23,571 bases of DNA from NCBI GenBank assembly GCA_000934455.1, contig KN885070.1, positions 2,378-25,948 on the forward strand, in the 5' to 3' direction. The first letter of the stretch is position 1, and the number at the start of each line of letters is the position of its first letter. The position numbers and the translations under genes are program-made. The stretch comes from Apostichopus parvimensis. Taxonomy: Eukaryota > Echinodermata > Holothuroidea > Aspidochirotida > Stichopodidae. This document shows, piece after piece, positions 10,801 through 20,085 of the stretch. Under the pieces are notes generated by a model. The model saw only the letters and a program-made list of their open reading frames with translations. It was not told the origin of the DNA and searched no databases.

Positions 10801-13800
10801 ACCAACTTCATTGTATACTGTATTACTGTGTGCAACACAAAGTGGTTCTGTACTGGATTGTTAAAGGGGTATTCCTGTGGCAGATATTGTCACAATATCC
10901 TGTATCTTTAAAGAGAAGTCTTTTGGACACCACATATCGATATCTTCTCCCTAAGTTACTGTAGATATAGTTGGTTGAATGTCACATATTTGGACAGGAT
11001 TAACCCTCGTTCACTCCAGTAAGTTGGATCACAGCCATAGGTCTATGATGTCATCATGTTTCTCAATTTTTACTTTTACTTTCCTGTTAAAATCTTCTTG
11101 TTGACTTATCTTTGAAATGTGATGTGATTGGATTGTTTGTTTAGCTGTCAATGTGTTTTTTAGCAGAAACTTTTAGCAGAAAAATATTCCTCTGTTGTTA
11201 GATGATTTGAAATGTTATAAATAACAGGCAGACCGACACATTTTCGGCTCAATTGCCATGATCACATCATTAATCTACATGTTAACAGATGCAATTCACA
11301 AAATATCACCAAATCTGACATATTCATATAGATCTTCTATTCGATCTACACACCCCCAAGTTTTCCAGCTCAATCTTTTGCTCATTTATCAACCAGATTG
11401 CAGAATATCCCTTTTCAAGACTGGAGCACAATCTGGTCGACTTTTCAAAGATTTAACGACCCTGTCCTATTTACCAACTCTGCATCGCTGACGATTCTTC
11501 GAAAATCTAAAACCACCCAAATCGGGAGTAACATCAGAGCAGCGAGTTGACCCAGCATGAGCAGGAGTCTCAAGTGATGTATACCAATGTCACGTAATGC
11601 CTGAAAGAAACGAAAATTAAAAAAAATAAAAATGTATATACTTATAAACACAAAACCCACCTGTGTACATAGTTTTATAGTCCACAAAAAAAACAAAAAA
11701 AAAATATATAGAATTTACAACATCTGTAGCTTAAATATGCAAAAGTAAAGTACTGTAGGTTTCACCTGCTATTCTTACATCTAGGCTATTCCAATTAAGG
11801 CTTACTTTTGAACAAAAACAAAAATATATGCAGGGGTTTATGGTAACATCTGTTGTGGTATCAAGGTAATTAATGGCTAAAATGTCGTGATATTTATGTT
11901 CAGAATGAGAGATGCTGCATATATGCTTTCAACACAGAATGCCACTTTCTGCATTCCAGATTTTTAATTTTTTTTTTAAAATTATTATTATTATGATTTT
12001 TTTTTTTGGGGGGGGGGGTGGCTTTCTGTATAATCTGTGTAATATGTTTATATCCATATTCGTTTCAGACCACATCTGTTTTTAATGACTGAAAGAAGCA
12101 AGAAAACTTATTTTCATATACTGAAGCAAAATTATAACAAAATGCCTTCGGTCAGTATGTGTTACGATGTGTATTTTTTTTACCGTTCTTCAGACAATAA
12201 TTTGTGTCCTGGACTGCCTAGTGCTGTAGTCTAGCATCATTACAGCACTGAGCATATCTGAAGCCAACAAAATATCAATGAAACTTCACAGAATAGTCAA
12301 TATTTGGAAGTAACAAGTTAACATTCCATGATTATAAATTTGCCAAGGACAAATACTTTTCATCTGGAGAAGTTAGTCGTTTGATGAAATTATATAACCG
12401 TTTGTTTTGTCATCGTAGGTACTGTTTTAGGCTATAGAAAACAATGGATGATCATTAGCCCTCAACTGGGGCACAAACGACATCATTTAATTAGCCTCAA
12501 AGGAGCATTCAGGAGCACTTATCAAGTATTTTAAAATTGAATATCTTTAACACCCTCATTAACACATGAATTCCTCAAATTATCATGTCGTTTCTGCATT
12601 GCCCTACCTTACTGTACCTTCTGTATATATCTACAATGAAGATACAGTACAACAAAAAATCAGATGAAAAACTTGTTTTATTTCTTTTATTATTGTCATC
12701 TCTTAAATGAGGAAAGTCATGCTCAGTGGAGAAGCACTGCTCTCCAGAGGAGCCCTCAAAAACTGAACAATTCCCGCAGAAGTACAGTATCTCTGACAAT
12801 GATGTCACTGTTCTGGTTTACTGTACACATCTATAGGTACTATGGCATGGCCCATGTTTAATGAGTGGGATGCATTTGAAATGCAAATGTGTCTAGTTTC
12901 TAAGCTTTTACAAATAGTGTCCTTTGTTGTTATGCAGATATTAACGATACTGTATGACAAGAAAGGTTTTCTGAAGAATAAGTTTGACAGATACAGTATT
13001 CCTGCACTCTTTTCCATGGTCACAAAAAAATTAAAAGCTGAGCTGTTATAACCAAGAAACACAAAAGCCAGTGGATAGTGAGCATTTGTAGCTACTGTAC
13101 AGTAGTCTTGCAAAACTGCATCACATTTCTACTTTAAACTTTCATGCATTACAGTATATGACAAGTGCGATTTTTGGACTAGCACTCTTCAAGTGGACCT
13201 AACTTAAGTCAGTTTTGCTATACATACTGTAAATTGTGACATTTCGTTCAGTGCCAGGTGTACAGGTAGAACGTACAGTATGTGTGTGCACAGCCCAAGG
13301 TAGCACCAGATCTGCATTGCATGATGGGTAAAGGTGGTGTATGCCACCTTGATTTGCAAGGGTGCTGTGCACTCAGGGGAATGTGTTCCAGAATTTAGCT
13401 CAGGACTGTTCCTTTTCACCTACATAAACTCTGTACGTTTTACCTTGTGTGGTACACACGTTACATGGTTTACTCACTGTTACACGCGTTACAATATCAA
13501 TTAACGTATATTCTTAACATACACTGATGACACATAATTATTCCTCTATTTGTTTTCACAGTAAGGGTGACCAGTAAGTAGGAAAATTCAATTATGGAGA
13601 TATTAAAATCCTTGTGTTTTATGTATATATGACAAAAAATTGTTCCTTCGGTTTACTCATGTGACATGATTCATTTAAGTGTATTGAATAAAGCAATTTA
13701 CAACACTATTATGAAGAGTTAGAACTTTGAAATATCTGCAAATATATCTTACATAAAGTGTTATATGTGTGCTCAATTAACCACCGAATAATTAAAATGT

Positions 13801-16800
13801 CCAACGTTAACCGTATCGGAGATCAGGAAGCAATTAAGTCAATAATTTCTGCCCAAAATTTTGGATCCTACTGTAACTTCATTTATCTTCATCTGCCATT
13901 ATTCAAAAAAGTTGAAATATTCAGGAAGATATCAAATCCATTCCATATCCCTAGATTTTTATACAACAACAATACATGACCCACTGGGAATCTGCCAATT
14001 TTAACAGAATTTTTTGTTTTTGAACCCACTCTTTTCATGGAAATGCTAAGAACTTCAACTAGATTGAAGCTGTAAATTCATGTAACTTTCAAGAGCAAAT
14101 TTCTTAAATTTTCAAATTTTTACAAACTACATATATATACCGACTCACCTTTTTGGAATAAACATTCTGTAGTGCGAACGTTATAGTTGAAACGAAAGCT
14201 GCTACTAAACCAAAAAAATCAAAGGAAAGCTCAGTCAAGGTAGCAATCATAACCCCAATTATAATCGGAAACAGAGACAGGTAAATCTGTGAAAAAGAAG
14301 AAAAAAAACCCCCAAAATCAAGAACAGAAAATATCACTACAATTTCGACGAAGGCTGAAGGAGCAGTGCTTTTAATCCCTGACATAAATCAAATATGGAA
14401 GAGGAGAAGAAGAAGAAGATCAACAAATGTTTAAGTTGACAATTTTGGCAAAAAACTTAAGTATTTATGGATTGTAAATTTGTGGACATGTGTGTCAGGG
14501 TAAGGCCCAGGCTTTAATGTATTATGTCTACTGTGAATTCAGTAGTTCTATAATGGATGGACATAAATTGGAGGATGATGAGAGAAGTTCCGAATGAACC
14601 GATTTGACGGAACCTCCGCCCAACCTACCTCCCCCCTCTGCCCCCTGCCTAAACCTTTTGTGAGCGACAAACTGAATGTTGCATCTGCGGTAACTGCTTC
14701 TGAGAAACAGTGCCAAAGATTATCTAAAGCGTTCATCTTGGAGCGTCTATCGTAAGTTGATAAAGAATATTGTTTTGAGAATTCTTATCATATTTTATTA
14801 CAGCAAACTTCTTAGACCTATTCAGTACTGTAATATGTACAGTACAACGTGTCAAATTTCCCTCCAGCCTAGTCGTCACACCTTTGAAAGACTTTTTGCT
14901 TTATAATAATAACTTTATAATTTTTAGGTTTACAGTCTTGTTCAGGGCCAAGGCCTTCTCACACGACTTTACAACTTAACCCTGGTCATTGGTAACTTGT
15001 TACACCTACACACCAAAGTGTGCACAATTCAATCAATCTCTCCTGGGGCACCACGATGCACCACAGCCACGTGTCCCCCGAGGCACTTCCCATCGGGTGC
15101 AGCCACAAACCAGCGCACGCAACTATATTTACAAGTTACCTCGCAAGTCCCCATTTATACACCAGGGTGAAGAGAGGCAATGGAGATAAAGCGCCTTGCC
15201 CAAGGACACAACGTAATGATCTGGCCAGGGATCGAACCTGTAATCCTTAGATCACCAGTCCACTGCCTTAACCACTTGACCACAACGCCTGTTGTCATGT
15301 TAAAATAGCTACCAGGAAATGTTGTGAATCCATTGTCTAATACAAAACAAATACAAATTCATTGGCTTTCTGAATTGCCACTGGAACATATACTGTATGT
15401 ACTATACAGTATAAGTTACCTGTAAAAGCTCAACTTACATGTACTGATTAAATCCTAGATCTATATAGAAAGTACCATCCACATGTACAGTATTTGTACA
15501 GTCAGTGTAAAGTAAAATCAGTTTGAAAAGATAAACAACTTCTTATTGTTTTTTTTTCCATGAATTAGAGTACAGTACTTAACTGTATACTACTAATGTA
15601 CTAAAACCACTAGCACTGTACACATACTGTACAGTCAATGACATCTGTATAGTTCATGGTATCATTAAACTACCTTTTAGGGAAATTTCGCTACATGCTG
15701 TAGTACATTGGTCCGTACTGTACCCTATGCTACCCTGGACAGGTGCCAATGTTTTTTTTTTTTTGCAATAGTTTGGCTTACTACTGAACTTTGCTTTTTA
15801 TCAATGATCAAGATTGTTACTGTACATACATAGGCACTGCAATGTGCTTGAATGCCATTCTCAAATTATGGCTTAAAACCATTACAGTACTCTTATTCAC
15901 TGGATGGTAATTGGTAAATAGAGTACTGTAGTTCCAACGAATCAGGATAAAGAGCTTTAGTTTACATAGCATGTTGAAGCAGCTGGATTTCTGTGGAGAA
16001 AGAGCTCACAACATTGGGACCACTTTTAATTCAAATACAAGGGGTAGGGGGGGGTAGGGGGGATGTTTACATTATGTCTTGTGATCTTCCAGCCTTAATT
16101 ATGGAAGATCTGTTGCTACTGTATATAAGTATGAAAACCAATTTACTGCTTAGTATATACAGTATATACTGTAAGTCCTGTATGTTGTTACACTTTAATC
16201 AGAATGCATGGGTTACAACTTTGGTAGCTTGACATGAAAACTTTGAAATGTGTTTCAAAAGGTCTCATTCCAGAACTACATTTGAAATTGTACCTATATG
16301 CAACTAGTGATCAACTCACGGTGCTGTTATCATCTATGTACACATGGTGCCGTTATAATCTACACACAGTGCCGTTATAATCTATATACACACGATGTCG
16401 TTATAATCTATGTACACACCGTGCCGTTATAATCTACAGTTTATACGGTGCTGACCATCTATGTACAGTACACACGGTGCCGTTATAATCTATGTACACA
16501 CGGTGCCGTTATTATCTTTGTACACACGGTGCTGTTATAATCTATGTACACATGGTGCCGTTATAATCTATGTACACACGGTGCCGTTATCATCTATGTA
16601 CAAACGGTGCCGTTATAATCTATGTACACATGGTGCCGTTATATAATCTATGTACACACGGTACTGTTATCATCTATGTACACACGATGTCTTTATAATC
16701 TATGTACACACGGTGCCATTATAATCTATGTACACACGGTGCCGTTATAATCTACACACGGTGCCGTTATAATCTATGTACACACGGTGCCGTTATAATC

Positions 16801-19547
16801 TACACACAGTGCCGTTATAATCTATGTACACACAGTGCCGTTATAATCTACACACGGTGCCGTTATAATCTATGTACACACGGTGCCGTTATCATCTACA
16901 GAATGTACACACGGTGCCATTATAATCTATGTACAGTCCTACTGTAGACGCAACGTTGTCAAGTTTCGTGGAACTAGATTTAAAGGACTCAATATGACAG
17001 CACCCTGTGTCAATGTTGGGCGTGGCCGGAGAACCCTGTTGGTTGTATACTGTACACAAGCCTAATTATAAACTAAACAGGAGCAAAGATACTTATGAGT
17101 AAATACTGTGCAAATGATTCATTTCTTTCTTGATATTACGGCTGGTCATAGTACTGGTAAATATTTCAACCGAAACCATGAACAGTAAAGTGGGAATATG
17201 AAGAAAAACCTTAAACACAGGAAAGGGACATATATGGGATCATTTATAGGATCAAATTTAATAGACCTTACAAAATATACAGTAAATATACAGTATAAAA
17301 TACAGTTACAAAATATACAGTACTGTAGATGACATTTAAGAATTCCAAGTAGGTTTTTATCAGAGCAAATAAAACATATAATCTTTGTGCAAGTCATTTT
17401 GGTAAACTTACTGTCAGTGAAGGAGGTTCAGTACACAATAATGGCTACTTTAAGTATATATGCCAATGCACCCTTGACATTTAAATGTCACCTGTAGTGG
17501 CCGTTACTTCTAGTACTAGGCTAATATTAGTACAGTACCACTAGCTATCCAAGGTAAATACTTTTCATTCAGCTTATACAGTAGGGTCTCCACATTGTTC
17601 CTGGAAATGGAGGATGGTTCAAAGTAGACAAAAAAAAACATATTTTACTGTTTGGTTAAAATGCTCTTGAGCAGTCAATGTCATGTAATTCTCCTTACAG
17701 TATGTACAGTAGCTTATCCTGCCTCCACTACTTTTTCTTATTTAAAGAAAACAAAACTGCTACACATTATATTTAGTGTATGTATGTGTGTGTGTGTAAT
17801 TGTGTACATGGACATATACTGTATGTGTACATGTACAAATGTTTTCATGTAGTGGTGATATATACCTATATGAAAATAAACTTAAAACGTATATAAAAGG
17901 ATGTCAGAATTGGCATGTACTGTATTAAGGTTTATTTTGTTCCACAATCTTGTTTTCATTTTTTATTTTTTTCCTCTAACTGTTCTTTCTCTGTTGTAGT
18001 CATTTGCTGACCCTTCCCCCTTTTTTTGGAGGAAGGAGGGGGTGGGGGTGACCAGACTAGAAAAGCTTATGCTTATTCTGGTTTCTCTACCAACCACATC
18101 TGTTTTGTTAATCCTACATTAGCATCAGTCTGAGTAAACGATCCAAACCGTACATTATCTATGGAAGTGTGTAAAATAGTAATGAATCTTCAAATTCTAT
18201 TTGCATGAACGAAATGGTAGAAATAAACTTGGAACTTGAACGAAGAAATGTTTGTTTCAAAGTTGAACCAGAATGACCATTATTGGATTTTATGGTTTCA
18301 AACTTTCAGGGAATAATTTATCCATTAATATAGCATCGCAAAATGCTGTGTACCAGTGCAAAGACTAGTAAAGAATTTATATAAAGCATTTTTTTTGTAC
18401 ACAGGAAAAATTGTATGAATTTAAAATAAGAAAAAGATCAGAGCCTTCAAAACTGCTAGACAATATTTCAAATTTAATATTTTCCCTAGCTACCAGTTCA
18501 TATTTAAATTTTGTTTTTTAAGTATTTAAAAGTAACTATTAAAAACTTACCTTTAGAGTCTGCTTCTCTCCCAAAACTATTCTACTGAGGAATACTGTAA
18601 AAATTGGCATGGTTGCTTTGACTGTTTAATTAGAAATGAAAAGGAAACAGGAGTTAAGTGCAGAACAAGTAAATATTATCAACAGAAAATAAAAAATTAC
18701 ATGAAATTTGAAAAAAGAAAAGGATAAACTCAATGTACAGTACAATAATATTGGACACATTCAAACTTTTACTGAATCTTACTGAACATGGAAACCATTC
18801 TTCAGGTTGCATATATATTGTATACATGTACAGTAGGTCACACCAATCACTCCCCTTGTGGCAGATATAAAACTAACAGCTAGGGTTGAAAGAGCGGTAA
18901 GGGGGGGGGGGGAGGGGAATTAAGTAATACTTTCTCTTCATGATGCTGTCATAACTTGAACCGTGCAAACAATCCAAACAAATATGTACAAACTTGTATT
19001 AAAGGAAATACGATTATGGTTCAATGAGGAAATATGTTTTGCAGGTGGTATTATAACATGTTTGTTGAAATAACTCAAGTACTGTACTCACGAGTGACCA
19101 GTTCTACTGTAAGGGCAATTTATTGCTGACATGTATATATTTCAAATGTACAAAAATCTAATCAAATAATTAAAAATATAAAATAGAGATAAAATTAAAC
19201 ATGATCTTACCAGTATGTGCAAATGATACAGAAACTTTTAATATACTAAACTCAGCTGACACAGATGAGAAGAATTTTCCAAACGCTAGTGGAAGCACTA
19301 AAATTAGTAGATGTCTCCTGTCAATGCTCTCTGGTTGAGGTACTCTCCAAACTCTAAGCACTGGTTGTAAAAGTACTGCTACAGCTAACATGTGACCCAT
19401 GGAAACTGTGGTCGGATATGGAAAGTACTGAAAGAGGTGCTTGTTTATGACATTTTGTCCAAGGCTACTCATATACCATAAAACACACAGCATAATGATC
19501 CTCCATCCTTCGTTGGAGAGCCCTATGTCTCTATGTACATGGGCCAT
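4713..19547 (-). CDS. SLC35E1: SLC35E1-like solute carrier, complete six-exon coding region (spliced)
   Basis: Six minus-strand exons join in frame into a 346-residue protein, against about 410 in human SLC35E1. The exons align with the remembered human protein almost without gaps, including the landmarks [49 protein letters not shown]-like [19 protein letters not shown], and MLRNPVT. About ten hydrophobic segments are visible (near residues 15-33, 44-67, 78-97, 106-127, 137-155, 160-178, 188-213, 230-252, 258-281, 284-304), the usual SLC35/TPT fold. Lys270-Arg271 in NATKR matches the Lys-Arg pair that contacts substrate phosphate in plastid triose-phosphate translocators. The family acts in Golgi or other endomembranes; the substrate of SLC35E1 is not established. 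Intron 1 is phase 1 and the rest are phase 0. The ortholog call rests on recalled sequence, not an alignment search; SLC35E1 fits better than other SLC35E members because of the C-terminal KYxA...LP..ASDL tail. Confidence 0.93.
5040..5376 (+). mobile_element. 5'-truncated LINE 3' end (L2/CR1-like tail)
   Basis: The stretch ends TTGTAAAGCGCTTTGAG, then GCACTATTATAAATATTA, then a run of (ATT). The pair 'AAAGCGCTTTGAG...GC.CTATATAAAT...(ATT)n' is a widely recurring 3' tail of L2/CR1-type LINEs and of SINEs that borrow it. The T-rich sequence before it resembles their 3' UTR. No reverse-transcriptase frame is present, so it is a dead 5'-truncated copy or a SINE tail, inserted antisense to the host gene. 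The left boundary is approximate. Confidence 0.5.
5990..6990. repeat. Decayed multi-unit repeat ('tgaccttgacct' type, about 140-bp period)
   Basis: Related phrases recur: 'gactttgacctctgttg', 'aatgaactttgaccttcac', 'aatgacctgtaccctcaac', 'tgaaccctgacctatata'. Two adjacent units also share 'actaggctcttttactc' versus 'atagggttcttatactc'. The spacing between the clear units near 6660, 6785 and 6920 is about 130-140 bp. It looks like an old dispersed or tandem repeat with strong divergence. No protein function is claimed. Confidence 0.4.
7381..7700. mobile_element. Dispersed repeat element, copy A
   Basis: The segment 7592-7700 is clearly homologous to the flanks of the minisatellite at 16303-17037: both have ACTAGTGATCAACTCAC, then GTCAAGTTTCG.(G/T)GAACTAGAT, then CAGC(G/A)CCCT and GGC(T/C)GGAGAACCC. 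A perfect 16-bp inverted repeat (CAACAGAGGGCGCTGT at 7381-7396 and its complement at 7656-7671) lies in the copy. The homology continues past the right arm, so the inverted repeat is internal or subterminal and the true ends are unclear. Family unknown. Confidence 0.5.
8740..8763 (+). repeat. Poly-A run in intron 5
   Basis: An A13-14 run follows 'cccttttgt'. It could be a retroposon tail, but no element body or target duplication is recognisable upstream. Confidence 0.4.
9059..9120. repeat. Perfect 31-bp tandem duplication
   Basis: Two identical units occupy 9059-9089 and 9090-9120. Perfect identity suggests a recent event or an assembly slip. It lies 57 bp inside intron 5 from the exon 5 donor. 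Confidence 0.9.
9177..9422 (-). CDS. SLC35E1: SLC35E1-like exon 5 (residues 225-306)
   Basis: This 246-bp phase-0 exon has the acceptor ctcctttcacag and the donor TTG|gtgagt. It encodes membrane segments 8-10. Landmarks are [20 protein letters not shown], then [10 protein letters not shown] with the substrate-associated Lys-Arg pair, then [14 protein letters not shown] and VVGVVCYNL. If the donor were skipped, translation would run 21 codons into the intron to a stop. Splicing to exon 6 restores the family C terminus, so the read-through is at most a minor isoform. A perfect 31-bp tandem duplication lies 57 bp beyond the donor. Confidence 0.94.
9713..10069. mobile_element. CpG-richer segment with terminal inverted repeats, possible MITE
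   Basis: AGACTCGCTC at 9717-9726 is mirrored by GAGCGAGTCT at 10047-10056, and T/A runs extend the match imperfectly inside. TTAA occurs next to the left arm (9713-9716) and at 10066-10069, 9 bp beyond the right arm. The interior is richer in CpG than the rest of the intron. This fits a decayed non-autonomous DNA transposon of about 340 bp; no coding frame fits a transposase. The boundaries are uncertain. Confidence 0.4.
10303..10542. repeat. 95-bp direct duplication flanking the gap
   Basis: 10303-10397 and 10448-10542 are identical from TCCTCCTTTATC to TAGCTTATCTTAA. It is most likely one genomic copy represented twice because overlapping contigs were not merged. Any open frame across it is artificial. 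Confidence 0.9.
10398..10447. other. Assembly gap of 50 N
   Basis: Exactly 50 N, a common placeholder size. The 95 bases ending at 10397 are identical to the 95 bases starting at 10448, so the two contig ends probably overlap. Confidence 0.97.
11475..11600 (-). CDS. SLC35E1: SLC35E1-like exon 4 (residues 183-224)
   Basis: This 126-bp phase-0 exon has the acceptor tttctttcag and the donor TTG|gtaaat. It encodes [18 protein letters not shown] followed by a hydrophobic segment ending [17 protein letters not shown]. The [12 protein letters not shown] motif equals VLRDSRIHHLRLL in human. The donor gtaaat is weaker than gtaagt, but the reading frame and alignment into exon 5 support it. Confidence 0.9.
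11601..14148 (-). other. SLC35E1: Intron 3 of the SLC35E1-like gene
   Basis: This 2,548-bp GT-AG intron contains T and G homopolymer runs near 11968-12018 and eleven TACTGTA/TACAGTA heptamers at about 12609-13285. Several open frames of 60-100 codons overlap one another on both strands and look random. Confidence 0.88.
11964..12019. repeat. T-rich and G11 homopolymer tract in intron 3
   Basis: A stretch of T runs (T9, T10), an ATT microsatellite and G11 (12008-12018). It is low-complexity only. Confidence 0.8.
14149..14286 (-). CDS. SLC35E1: SLC35E1-like exon 3 (residues 137-182)
   Basis: This 138-bp phase-0 exon begins after a polypyrimidine tract and cacag and ends with AAG|gtgagt. It encodes [20 protein letters not shown] and continues to [10 protein letters not shown], which gives membrane segments 5 and 6. 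The [10 protein letters not shown] loop and QNVYSKK motif correspond to TELSFDMWGL and QNIFSKK of human SLC35E1. The long open frame around it continues into intron on both sides and should not be read as protein. Confidence 0.93.
14900..15290 (-). mobile_element. tRNA-derived SINE
   Basis: On the minus strand the head begins near 15290 with GCGTTGTGGTC. The RNA polymerase III A box TGGTCAAGTGG is at 15272-15282 and the B box GGTTCGATCCC at 15228-15238, spaced as in a tRNA. A long conserved-looking body follows (GTCCTTGGGCAAGGCGCTTT and 'CACCCTGGTGTATAAATGG'). The left end may be the ATT-like tail near 14900-14913. This body type is familiar from SINEs of marine invertebrates, but I cannot name the family. 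It lies in the same orientation as the host gene, in intron 2. No target duplication was identified. Confidence 0.75.
15388..16172. repeat. Cluster of TACTGTA/TACAGTA heptamers
   Basis: Twelve occurrences of TACTGTA or its complement TACAGTA were counted in about 785 bp, where chance predicts about 0.1 at even base composition. They are irregularly spaced and not a tandem array. A second dense stretch is at about 12609-13285 (eleven counted) and a third near 17278-17328. Confidence 0.75.
16041..16062 (+). other. G-quadruplex-forming motif
   Basis: Three G tracts of 4, 8 and 6 are separated by TA; the G8 can supply two tracts, so four runs of three or more G with short loops are available. 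It is on the plus strand, thus on the template strand of the host gene. Confidence 0.7.
16303..17037. mobile_element. Dispersed repeat element, copy B, interrupted by a minisatellite
   Basis: The left piece 16303-16319 and the right piece from about 16950 to 17037 match consecutive sequence of copy A at 7592-7608 and 7614-7696. In copy A only about six bases separate the two blocks; here about 630 bp of minisatellite separates them. The tandem array therefore arose within, or inserted into, this element. Family unknown. Confidence 0.6.
16320..16940. repeat. 26/22-bp minisatellite, about 24 units
   Basis: The unit core is GGTGCCGTTATAATC followed by TATGTACACAC (26 bp). A 22-bp variant lacks four bases (ATCTACACAC). 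About 24 cores are visible, with substitutions such as GATGTCGTTAT and GGTGCCATTAT. Between about 16730 and 16870 the 26- and 22-bp forms alternate, a higher-order pattern. The open frames here follow from the repeat having no stops in one reading and are not genes. It is not a CRISPR: repeats abut with no unique spacers. Confidence 0.95.
17776..17798 (+). repeat. TG microsatellite
   Basis: TGTATG followed by about six uninterrupted TG units. A simple repeat in intron 2. Confidence 0.9.
18551..18621 (-). CDS. SLC35E1: SLC35E1-like exon 2 (residues 113-136)
   Basis: This 71-bp exon was found by looking for the continuation of FAHT. After the acceptor ...aaacag the exon opens with TC, which completes the Val codon, followed by [19 protein letters not shown] and QTLK, then the donor gtaagt. 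It matches the human stretch [24 protein letters not shown]. Lys114 sits in the conserved KA motif of the triose-phosphate-transporter family. Introns on both sides are GT-AG. Confidence 0.92.
18622..19210 (-). other. SLC35E1: Intron 1 of the SLC35E1-like gene
   Basis: This 589-bp GT-AG intron is phase 1. It contains a poly-G tract near 18901-18917 (G12, A, G4) and a few TACAGTA heptamers. I see no gene inside it. Confidence 0.9.
19211..19547 (-). CDS. SLC35E1: SLC35E1-like exon 1 (start exon, residues 1-112)
   Basis: The exon encodes the N terminus and the first three membrane segments, ending in VSVSFAHT. The start is the ATG at 19545-19547. It has A at -3 and G at +4, and an in-frame TAA lies only three codons upstream (19554-19556), so no longer N terminus is possible unless an unseen 5' exon splices in between. 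The donor is ctg|gtaag; the last exon base is 19211 and it leaves a phase-1 split Val codon. The motif [19 protein letters not shown] is the strongest family match. The N terminus is shorter than in mammals, lacking the Ala/Gly-rich extension of the human protein. Confidence 0.93.
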
Positions 19548-19556
19548 TGTGAGTTA

Positions 19557-20085
19557 CCAGAGTCTGTTTCCGGTTTAGATATCACTATAGACTTTGACCT
19601 CCAAAGCACTGTTTAAGATCTGATACTGTGGTAGACTACTGGTCCTGGTAGGCCGAGGTATGAAGTTGTCTGGACAGTCCTCATGATATTTGATAATGAT
19701 CTATACAAATTGCATTGAGGATGGAAATGTCGGTTACTGTGTTGGCTAGGTCTACCACCAGGTGTACCTTCATGCAACCATACCAAAACTTCAAAATGGT
19801 GGGTCTCTTACACAAAATATTGTGAAACTTACTGGTACTGGACAGTTGATGACAAACCTACTGTCCTTGAATACAACTGTATCCTAATTTAACTTGAGAA
19901 TGAAGCGACTAGACTGAACACAACCAAATTTGCTTTCCTCTGAATGTGATTGGTCTCTGAATTGCCACTTACATTCACATGTTACTGAAGGGTTTCACAG
20001 TCATGACTAACATTACCCAGTTGAATTTCCACCGAACAGAACCTTAGTTCAGAGCAACACAATTTTGCTAGGCTGGACCTTAACT
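19557..20085. other. Upstream flank or 5' UTR of the SLC35E1-like gene
   Basis: No open frame of note. Probably 5' UTR, a 5' intron or proximal upstream DNA; the transcription start cannot be fixed from sequence. The minus strand has an in-frame stop at 19554-19556, so this stretch does not extend the protein directly. Confidence 0.45.

Larger units (their letters stand above)
9423..11474 (-). other. SLC35E1: Intron 4 of the SLC35E1-like gene
   Basis: This 2,052-bp intron holds a CpG-richer inverted-repeat element (9717-10056) and a 50-N assembly gap flanked by duplicated sequence. Its true length may be shorter or longer because of that gap. Confidence 0.85.
14287..18550 (-). other. SLC35E1: Intron 2 of the SLC35E1-like gene
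   Basis: This 4,264-bp GT-AG intron, phase 0, holds a SINE, a region dense in TACTGTA/TACAGTA, a G-quadruplex motif, a minisatellite within a dispersed repeat, and a TG microsatellite. I found no further coding sequence; the frames over the minisatellite only reflect its repeat. Confidence 0.88.

Noticed and set aside
10725-10880. Two TTAAAGGGG-type ends near 10743 and 10863 as one transposon
   Set aside because: They face away from each other, so they cannot be the two ends of a single element; each may be a separate fragment, but too little is visible.
13338-13360. Small hairpin AAGGTGG...CCACCTT as a regulatory RNA
   Set aside because: A 7-bp stem in AT-rich intron DNA is expected by chance.
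14528-14736. Two overlapping minus-strand frames of 62 codons
   Set aside because: They are alternative frames of the same intron 2 sequence and neither resembles a protein family.
14989-15250. Plus-strand frames of 66 and 76 codons
   Set aside because: They are the antisense of the SINE body.
15228-15282. Functional tRNA gene
   Set aside because: The A and B boxes are good but there is no complete cloverleaf with acceptor stem, and a long SINE body follows.
16320-16940. CRISPR-like array
   Set aside because: The repeats abut directly without unique spacers, the units vary, and the window is eukaryotic.
16461-16947. Plus-strand open frames with repeats of '[10 protein letters not shown]'
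   Set aside because: They are translations of the 26/22-bp minisatellite, broken by the 22-bp variants; no start context, splice sites or non-repeat sequence.
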